Shown here one piece after another: positions 5,730 to 10,034 of a DNA stretch of 10,034 nucleotides (position 1 is its first letter; every line of letters starts with the position of its first letter). Location: positions 1-10,034 of the forward strand of contig LIIK01000064.1 of assembly GCA_001421095.1 (NCBI GenBank), in the 5' to 3' direction. The notes below the pieces were generated by a model. The model was given only the letters and a program-made list of their open reading frames with translations. It searched no databases and was not told where the DNA came from. The stretch comes from Candidatus [Bacteroides] periocalifornicus (GTDB taxonomy: Bacteria > Bacteroidota > Bacteroidia > Bacteroidales > CAJPTX01). A program made the translations under genes and the position numbers.

Positions 5730-6026
5730 TAGTTGCGGCGAAAAGAGGAGAGCGCACGACATCGGGACAAGATGGCAGGCATAGGAACTGGAGTGGGCTG
5801 GTATAGGAAGGAAGTGGGCAGGCATAGGGGTAGAGTGGCAGGCATAGGAAGGACGTGGGCAGGTATATGAGGTAGAGTGGGCAGGCAACTTTCGGCCTAC
5901 CCCTACGGATGGGCGGATACCCGCTGCGTCCAATGCTCCCCTACCCGATGGGCAGGGATGGGACATCTGCAATAGCCCGTATGCGCACCAAATGTCAGGG
6001 AGTTCCTCTTCCTTTTTCCGCAACTA
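5730..6026. repeat. 297-bp section with short inverted ends (possible MITE)
   Basis: TAGTTGCGG at 5730-5738 faces its exact complement CCGCAACTA at 6018-6026. Beyond those 9 bp the purine-rich run AAAAGAGGAGAG on the left loosely mirrors CTCTTCCTTTTT on the right. The enclosed DNA has the 21-bp tandem array and no credible gene. It might be a small non-autonomous element or a chance arrangement of repeat heads, since the right arm is also the head of repeat copy 3. Confidence 0.35.
5771..5889. repeat. Degenerate 21-bp tandem array, about 5.7 units
   Basis: Units follow the pattern GAGTGGGCAGGCATAGGAAGG. The GGCATA/GGTATA core starts at 5778, 5800, 5821, 5841 and 5862, with a last partial unit at 5884, so spacings are 22, 21, 20, 21 and 22 bp. 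Because spacings are not all multiples of three, the array is not kept in one reading frame and is probably non-coding. Units differ from each other by several bases. Confidence 0.85.
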
Positions 6027-6141
6027 AAATCTTTTTAATCAATCGCTTTACATTTATCGAAAACCCTTAGATACAGCCCATTGCGTAGGAGTAATACGTA
6101 GGGGCGGTGCCGAGCAACGCGAGTGCCCGCCCTTTCCCTCC
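6018..6141 (+). repeat. Interspersed repeat, copy 3 (internally deleted)
   Basis: The head (CCGCAACTAAAATC-TTTTTAATCAATCGCTT) and the tail (ACAGCCCATTGCGTAGG, GGGGCGGTGCCGAGCAACGC, GAGTGCCCGCCCTTTCCCTCC) match copy 2, but the middle is lost, including the palindrome and the CTGGGCAGCGGCAGC block. About 120 bp are missing relative to copy 2. Copy 2 starts a few bases after this one ends. Confidence 0.8.
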
Positions 6142-6148
6142 TGTTTCC

Positions 6149-6391
6149 CGCAATTAAAATCCTTTTAATTAATCACTTGCATTTCTCGAAGACCGTAGCG
6201 ACGCGGCGTGCCGCGTCGGCCAAGCCCGCATCTATCGAAATCCGTATGCTGCCCCGTTCTTGCCATCACCCCTCTTCCTGGGCAGCGGCAGCATGCCACC
6301 CTTGGGCTGGAAATCGCATGGACACAGCCCATTGCGTAGGGTGATACGTAGGGGCGGTGCCGAGCAACGCGAGTGCCCGCCCTTTCCCTCC
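6149..6391 (+). repeat. Interspersed repeat, copy 2 (longest copy)
   Basis: The most complete copy, about 243 bp, with every block listed for copy 1 in the same order. It carries an insertion (CCAAGCCCGCATC) just after the palindrome; a related piece, TCGGCCAAGCATGCG, follows copy 1 near 5664, which shows that the family is mosaic. Head and tail are closer to copy 3 than to copy 1. Confidence 0.85.
6199..6218. repeat. Perfect 20-bp palindrome in repeat copy 2
   Basis: Identical to the palindrome at 5479-5498, exactly 720 bp away, and again preceded by GTAG. Both arms are unchanged although flanking sequence varies, which suggests selection for the dyad or recent spread. Confidence 0.9.
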
Positions 6392-6439
6392 CGCGTCGGA
6401 TAATCAAAATCCGTATGCTGCGCCGCTCTGTTGCCGCCC
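6391..6439 (+). repeat. Interspersed repeat, fragment (copy 4)
   Basis: This fragment starts with the right arm of the palindrome (CCGCGTCGGAT) and continues with AATCCGTATGCTGC and a degenerate GCCGCTCTGTTGCCGCCC, following the order seen in copies 1 and 2. It is joined directly to the end of copy 2. The head and tail blocks are missing. Confidence 0.6.
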
Positions 6440-6494
6440 TTCCCAACCCACCCCGCCCCGCAACGGTTAAGCAGCGTAAAAAATCGCCCAATCG

Positions 6495-6570
6495 AAAATA
6501 TGGGAGCGAACCTCCCCCGCAGTGGTCGTAGCCATTACGTTCCACCGTAAGAGGTCAGCTCGCTCCCATA
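6495..6570 (-). terminator. Long imperfect hairpin with U-tract after etfA
   Basis: On the minus strand, starting 65 bp after the etfA stop, TATGGGAGCGA (6570-6560) pairs perfectly with TCGCTCCCATA (6509-6499) and is followed by TTTT. Inside, ACCTC pairs with GAGGT (6555-6551 with 6514-6510), GTGG with CCAC, and CGTA with TACG, giving an almost continuous nested stem of about 24 pairs with a five-base loop. This is a good candidate for the terminator of bcd-etfB-etfA, although larger than usual. A second local stem, GGGAG-GTTCG-CTCCC (6516-6502), would compete for the same bases. Confidence 0.65.
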
Positions 6571-6634
6571 CGCATAGCATTAAGTCCGCTCGCCGGCAAG
6601 ATTCCCACTGCTCCGCGGCAAGCATTGCCGGGTT

Positions 6635-7636
6635 CTACTTGCGCAGCTTGGCCAAGCGCTCGGTGAGTAGCGGCACTATCTTATGGAGATCGCCAACTAT
6701 CCCGAGGTCGGCCACCCCGAATATTGGGGCGTCCTTGTCCTTGTTCACCGCGATGATGTAGTCAGACTCCTCCATCCCGGCCAGATGCTGGATAGCACCC
6801 GAGATCCCGAGGGCGAAGTAGCACGCTGGGCGTACCGTTTTCCCGGTTTGCCCCACCTGCCTGTCATGCGGCATCACGCCAGCATCTACCATGGCGCGCG
6901 ATGAGGATACCTGGGCATTCATGGTGGCAGCCAGCGCCTCAAGCTTGGCGAATCCCTCCTTAGAGCCAACCCCGCGGCCTCCAGACACCAGGATCTTCGC
7001 CTCGGTGATATCCACCTTGTCATTACCCTTCACCACCTCTTCCAGCACCTTCACCTGGAACTTAGAGGCATCGAATGGCACATCCACCTTGGTTACCACG
7101 CCCTTCCGGTTGGCGTCGGGCTGCATACGCTTCATCACGCCCGGGCGCACGGTGGCTATTTGCGGGCGATGCTCGGTGCAGATAATGGTGGCCATCAGGT
7201 TCCCCCCAAAGGCCGGGCGGGTCATCTGCAGGTCGCCCGTTTCACCCACATCCAGCTTGGTGCAGTCAGCCGTAAGCCCCGTTACGTTGCGCGCCGAGAG
7301 CCGTGGCCCCAGATCTCGCCCGATGGTGGTGGCGCCTATTAGCACCACGCTGGGCTTGAATTGCTTAATAATGTGGGTTATGGCCTGCGCGTAGGGCTCG
7401 GTGGTGTAGACCTTTAGGCAGTCGTTCTCCACCAGTAGCACCTCATCGGCCCCCGCGGCTATAAGCTGCTTGGCCTGCTCGGCCACGCCAGCCCCCAGGA
7501 GGGCAGCGCACACCTTCTCGCCCGTGGTGTTGGCCAGCTCTCTAGCCTTACCTAGTAACTCAAAGGCCACATTCTGCAGCTTGCCACCACGCTGCTCCGC
7601 GAATACTACAATACCCTTATACTCCTTCTTATCCAT
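6635..7636 (-). CDS. etfA: Electron transfer flavoprotein alpha subunit
   Basis: This is the large ETF subunit, which binds the mobile FAD that passes electrons between EtfB and the acyl-CoA dehydrogenase. It has 333 residues, the normal size. The N-terminal domain (1-190) includes VVLIGATTIGRDLGPRLSAR. The C-terminal FAD domain shows all expected motifs: VSGGRGVGSKEGF (217-229), VGQTGKTVRP (261-270), GISGAIQHLAGM (277-288), AVNKDKDAPIF (296-306) and ADLGIVGDLHKIVP (309-322). No ferredoxin domain is fused at the N-terminus, unlike some longer EtfA proteins. It begins 9 bp after the etfB stop with an ATG and no clear Shine-Dalgarno, consistent with coupled translation. It is the last gene of the bcd operon and is followed by the hairpin terminator. 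Confidence 0.96.
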   Translation of the reverse strand: MDKKEYKGIVVFAEQRGGKLQNVAFELLGKARELANTTGEKVCAALLGAGVAEQAKQLIAAGADEVLLVENDCLKVYTTEPYAQAITHIIKQFKPSVVLIGATTIGRDLGPRLSARNVTGLTADCTKLDVGETGDLQMTRPAFGGNLMATIICTEHRPQIATVRPGVMKRMQPDANRKGVVTKVDVPFDASKFQVKVLEEVVKGNDKVDITEAKILVSGGRGVGSKEGFAKLEALAATMNAQVSSSRAMVDAGVMPHDRQVGQTGKTVRPACYFALGISGAIQHLAGMEESDYIIAVNKDKDAPIFGVADLGIVGDLHKIVPLLTERLAKLRK

Positions 7637-7645
7637 GGCGGTAAG

Positions 7646-8428
7646 CTAGATGATGAATTTTTCCTGTAACTTGGCAACTATCAGGTCGGCAGCCTCCTCT
7701 GGCGTAAGCTCATGCAGCTCGCCCGGGGCCTTGGCGCCCTTGGAGAACGATTTGAAGACCTTGGTAGGCGAGCCCTTCAGCCCGAGCTTTGCCTCGTCCA
7801 CGTCTATATTGTCGGCGCTCCAGACCTTCGTTTCCTTCTGGTAGGCCTCTATAATGCCCGGCACGCTCATGTAGCGGGCCTCCTTCACGGGCACCACCGC
7901 CGTGAGCAGGCAGGGCATCGGCACCTCTACGCGCTGGTAGCCATCCTCTGTGGCCTTGCGAACCTCCAGCTTCCCCTTGCCGTCGTACTTGAGATCCTCC
8001 ACGTAGGTAACCTGCGGCAGCCCGAGGTGCTCGGCAATCTGGGGCCCCACCTGCGCCGTATCGCCATCTATAGCCTGCCGTCCTGTAATCACCAGGTCGT
8101 ACTTCAGCGTGCGGATAGCGCCGGCCAGCGCATTGGAGGTCGCCAGGGTGTCGGCCCCCGCAAATTTCCGGTCGCTCAGGTGTATCGCATCATCCGCGCC
8201 CATGGCAAACGCCTCGCGCAGGATATCATCAGCCTGGGGCGGGCCCATGGTGATCACCGTCACGTGCGCACCGTACTGATCCTTAAGGCGTAGGGCCAAC
8301 TCTAGCCCCCCCTTGTCATCGGGGTTCATGATGCTCGGCACCCCTTCGCGGATTATGGTACCCTTCACAGGATCGATACGCACCTCAGTGGTATCGGGCA
8401 CCTGCTTAATGCAAACTACTATATTCAT
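7646..8428 (-). CDS. etfB: Electron transfer flavoprotein beta subunit, bifurcating type
   Basis: This small ETF subunit partners EtfA and Bcd. I use the ATG at 8428 (260 residues, MNIVVCIKQVPDTTEVRIDP) because this is where the family begins; a TTG at 8437 would only add three residues. The stretch ITGRQAIDGDTAQVGPQ (114-130) is the form known from bifurcating EtfB of butyrate producers, where beta carries a FAD in place of the AMP found in respiratory ETFs (whose loop reads more like GKQAIDDDCNQTGQ). The beta signature VKEARYMSVPGIIEA lies at 181-195, and the C-terminal arm (KLGLKGSPTKV..., 214-260) wraps onto EtfA in known structures. Bifurcation, with NADH reducing both crotonyl-CoA and ferredoxin, is therefore likely but is inferred. 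Confidence 0.95.
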   Translation of the reverse strand: MNIVVCIKQVPDTTEVRIDPVKGTIIREGVPSIMNPDDKGGLELALRLKDQYGAHVTVITMGPPQADDILREAFAMGADDAIHLSDRKFAGADTLATSNALAGAIRTLKYDLVITGRQAIDGDTAQVGPQIAEHLGLPQVTYVEDLKYDGKGKLEVRKATEDGYQRVEVPMPCLLTAVVPVKEARYMSVPGIIEAYQKETKVWSADNIDVDEAKLGLKGSPTKVFKSFSKGAKAPGELHELTPEEAADLIVAKLQEKFII

Positions 8429-8466
8429 CGCGCTCAAATTCTTTTAGCAAATAGTTAACACCCAGG

Positions 8467-9606
8467 CTACTTCAGCAGGTTTGCCGATATCACCATCCGT
8501 TGAACCTCCGAAGTCCCCTCGTAGATCTCGGTGATCTTCGCATCGCGCATCATCCGTTCTATGGGGTAATCGCGCGTGTAGCCATACCCCCCGAAGAGCT
8601 GCACCGCCTTGGTGGTAACCTCCATAGCCGTCTCGGCCGCGAAGAGCTTGCAGTAGGCCGCGGGCACTGAATAGGGAAGCTGGGAATCCTTGCTCCAAGC
8701 CGCCGCGCGCACCAGGTAACGGGAGGCCTGCACACGGGTCTGCATGTCGGCCAGCTGGAACTGGGTGTTCTGGAACTTGGAGAGCGACTTGCCGAACTGC
8801 TTGCGCTCCTTCACGTACTGCACCGTCTCATCCATAGCCCCCTGGGCAATACCCAGCGCCTGCGAGGCAATGCCGATACGCCCGCCGTCGAGGGTTTTCA
8901 TCGCGATGGTAAAGCCCTTCCCCTCGCGTCCCAGCAGGTTCTCCTTCGGCACTATACAATCCTCAAAGATCAGCTCGCAGGTAGCCGAACCCCTGATACC
9001 CAGCTTCTTCTCCTCCTTACCCACCGAAAAACCCTTCATCCCCTTCTCCACTATGAAGGCCGAGATGCCGTGCGTACCCTGGCTCTTGTCCGTCATGGCG
9101 AACACCACGAATACATGGGCTGCCGAGGCGTTGGTTATGAACACCTTAGATCCGTTCAGCACGTAGTGGTCGCCATCGAGTACCGCCGTGGTCTGCTGCC
9201 CCGCGGCATCGGTACCCGCGTTGGGCTCGGTAAGGCCAAAGGCGCCTACCCACTCGCCGCTGCAGAGCTTGGGCATGTACTTCATGCGCTGCTCCTCGGT
9301 GCCGAACTCAAAGATGGGATTCACGCAAAGGCTCGTGTGCGCGCTCACCACAACCCCCGTGGCGGCACACACCCGCGAGATCTCCTCTACGGCCATCGAG
9401 TACATCACATTCGTACCCCCAGCACCGCCGTACTCCTTGGGGAAGGGGATACCCATGATCCCGAGCTTGCCCATCTTCTCCACCGTTTCGTAGGGGAAGC
9501 GCTCCTGCTCGTCGAGCTCGGCGGCAAGCGGCTTCACCTCGTTCTGCGCGAACGAGCGGAGCATCTGCAGGTACAGCTGCTCAGTTTTCGACAACGAAAA
9601 ATCCAT
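8467..9606 (-). CDS. bcd: Butyryl-CoA / short-chain acyl-CoA dehydrogenase
   Basis: This FAD enzyme reduces crotonyl-CoA to butyryl-CoA in the fermentative direction. It has 379 residues, typical length. The N-terminal helical domain spans about 1-120. The flavin/substrate loop FGLTEPNAGTD lies at 123-133, and the second signature region around GRIGIASQALGIAQGAMD at 242-259. QLFGGYGYTRDYPIERMMRD (336-355) precedes IYEGTSEVQR (361-370), in which E363 is the expected catalytic base of the short-chain enzymes. The start ATG at 9606 follows an A/G-rich AAAAGGATAGAAGG, the only Shine-Dalgarno-like stretch in the window. etfB follows after 38 bp. Pairing with etfB and etfA and nearby crt and hbd support the butyryl-CoA assignment; substrate chain length is inferred. 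Confidence 0.94.
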   Translation of the reverse strand: MDFSLSKTEQLYLQMLRSFAQNEVKPLAAELDEQERFPYETVEKMGKLGIMGIPFPKEYGGAGGTNVMYSMAVEEISRVCAATGVVVSAHTSLCVNPIFEFGTEEQRMKYMPKLCSGEWVGAFGLTEPNAGTDAAGQQTTAVLDGDHYVLNGSKVFITNASAAHVFVVFAMTDKSQGTHGISAFIVEKGMKGFSVGKEEKKLGIRGSATCELIFEDCIVPKENLLGREGKGFTIAMKTLDGGRIGIASQALGIAQGAMDETVQYVKERKQFGKSLSKFQNTQFQLADMQTRVQASRYLVRAAAWSKDSQLPYSVPAAYCKLFAAETAMEVTTKAVQLFGGYGYTRDYPIERMMRDAKITEIYEGTSEVQRMVISANLLK

Positions 9607-9699
9607 CCTTCTATCCTTTTAGTAATTAAACCTCGTCTCGAAGAACGCTCTCAATGATCCCAAACCTCGCAGGCCCAAGCTTTGCCCAGGCCGTAATGC

Positions 9700-9712
9700 G
9701 GGAGGCCCTCCC
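9700..9712. promoter_or_regulatory. GGGAGG-C-CCTCCC dyad in the bcd leader
   Basis: A perfect 6-bp inverted repeat about a single base, roughly 95 bp before the bcd start and downstream of the candidate promoter. It could be an operator or a leader hairpin. There is no U-tract on the minus strand, so it is not a standard terminator. Confidence 0.35.
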
Positions 9713-9770
9713 TGCGCAAACGCTCCCTCCCCGCCCCCCTAGCCCAGCTCCCAACACCGCAATACACCCG

Positions 9771-9800
9771 CGAAGTTAGTAAAAATTCCCGTTCCGCAAT
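9771..9800 (-). promoter_or_regulatory. Candidate promoter for bcd-etfB-etfA
   Basis: On the minus strand ATTG (9800-9797) is followed after 18 bp by TAACTTCG (9778-9771). Each box differs by one base from the Bacteroidota consensus TTTG-N19-TAnnTTTG. The leader would be about 160 nt, long enough for the dyad at 9700-9712 to sit within the RNA. This is pattern matching only. Confidence 0.35.
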
Positions 9801-9867
9801 ACATCTACGCGCTTTTTAATGCCGCCCGCGCCGCACCCATCTAATCGCGACGCGAAGGTTAAGACTG

Positions 9868-9887
9868 CGATGCGGCACGCCACGTCG
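9868..9887. repeat. Degenerate copy of the 20-bp palindrome
   Basis: CGATGCGGCACGCCACGTCG matches the reverse complement of the 5479-5498 palindrome at 18 of 20 positions and is also flanked by CTA, the complement of the TAG seen beside the other copies. The surrounding DNA shares little else with the longer repeat copies, so this may be an old remnant. Confidence 0.65.
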
Positions 9888-10034
9888 CTACTAATGCCAT
9901 GCGATTGCTCGTGCCGTGTATTTGCAGGAGCCCCCCAACATCGCAACGCAAGCCGCCCGCACCGCAAGCGAATCACCACGGAGCAGGCAGTGGCTACAAT
10001 TCCGCAATCCCCCAATGCAGGCTAGAAATCCTTA

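Larger units (their letters stand above)
5330..6634. other. 1.3-kb gene-free, repeat-filled interval between etfA and crt
   Basis: I find no believable gene here. Open frames exist on both strands but none resembles a known protein, and they cross repeats with length changes that are not multiples of three. From right to left the interval holds: the hairpin terminator after etfA (6495-6570); a run of three repeat pieces (6018-6440) of an interspersed family; a 297-bp section (5730-6026) with short inverted ends enclosing a 21-bp tandem array; another near full-length family copy (5429-5660); and the crt promoter and leader. Two perfect 20-bp palindromes lie 720 bp apart. Confidence 0.75.
9607..10034. 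other. Gene-free region upstream of bcd
   Basis: No believable gene is seen in these 428 bp; open frames on both strands are short and of unnatural composition. It holds a candidate promoter for bcd, a GGGAGG-C-CCTCCC dyad, a degenerate copy of the 20-bp palindrome in the opposite orientation (9868-9887), and near the bcd start a stretch that resembles the head of the interspersed repeat (TCTCGAAGAACG at 9636-9647 is identical to 5464-5475). Confidence 0.6.

Noticed and set aside
5435..5845. Minus-strand frame of 136 codons in the repeat field
   Set aside because: It runs across the tandem array and repeat copy 1. The equivalent frame in copy 2 encodes a different, differently bounded product, so the repeat is not conserving a protein.
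5771..5889. CRISPR array
   Set aside because: Units are adjacent and degenerate with no unique spacers between conserved repeats, and no cas genes are present.
5697..6023. Minus-strand frame of 108 codons with an apparent seven-residue Pro/His/Ser/Tyr repeat
   Set aside because: It is a read-through of the 21-bp tandem array. Unit lengths of 20 and 22 bp shift the frame, the composition is not protein-like, and no start signal or homology is recognisable.
6165..6545. Minus-strand frame of 126 codons
   Set aside because: It crosses repeat copies 2 and 4 and the terminator hairpin, and shows no recognisable domain.
6499..6570. A tRNA-like or tmRNA-like gene
   Set aside because: The ends pair and a GGTTCG-like sequence is present, but D and anticodon arms with proper loop sizes cannot be drawn; a terminator-type nested hairpin fits better.
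8429..8437. TTG start that would add three residues to EtfB
   Set aside because: The ATG at 8428 begins exactly where EtfB proteins normally start (MNIVVCIKQVPD).
9070..9657. Plus-strand frame of 195 codons
   Set aside because: It lies opposite bcd, which is certain from its motifs; the long frame is a side effect of GC-rich codon use.
9776..10015. Minus-strand frame of 79 codons upstream of bcd
   Set aside because: It overlaps the candidate promoter and the degenerate palindrome, is rich in Arg, Cys and Gly as expected for GC-rich non-coding DNA, and has no recognisable motif.

Overview
The window looks like chromosome of an anaerobic Bacteroidota, probably a GC-rich member of the Bacteroidales. 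The assignment rests on the gene content (a butyryl-CoA pathway next to folE and a menaquinone-type UbiA prenyltransferase), almost no Shine-Dalgarno sequences before the starts, and an exact match to the Bacteroidota -7 promoter box (TAnnTTTG) upstream of crt. This is inference from content; no species is named.

All real chromosomal genes lie on the minus strand and read from right to left. From high to low coordinates they are: (1) a 428-bp gene-free leader with a candidate promoter and repeat fragments; (2) bcd-etfB-etfA, a compact operon for an acyl-CoA dehydrogenase and its electron-transfer flavoprotein, closed by a long imperfect hairpin with a U-tract; (3) about 1.3 kb without a convincing gene, packed with mosaic copies of a roughly 240-bp interspersed repeat, a perfect 20-bp palindrome and a degenerate 21-bp tandem array; (4) crt, behind its own promoter; (5) an AT-rich 226-bp spacer and hbd; (6) two tandem paralogous two-helix membrane proteins, folE, ubiA/mqnP and a cation diffusion facilitator, packed closely enough to be co-transcribed in part; (7) the right end of an IS3-family element, whose terminal repeat supplies the last codons and stop of the transporter gene.

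Hbd, Crt and Bcd-EtfAB carry out the three consecutive steps acetoacetyl-CoA -> 3-hydroxybutyryl-CoA -> crotonyl-CoA -> butyryl-CoA. EtfB has the sequence signature of the electron-bifurcating ETF class, so the last step may also reduce ferredoxin. Thiolase and the terminal butyrate-forming enzyme are not in the window. The clostridial-type bcs cluster is present but broken into separate transcription units by the repeats.

I see no defence locus, CRISPR array, phage or new multi-gene system. The points most worth a second look are the repeat-filled gap, the hairpin after etfA with two mutually exclusive folds, the unusual dinucleotide-binding loop of Hbd, and the IS-edited end of the transporter gene.
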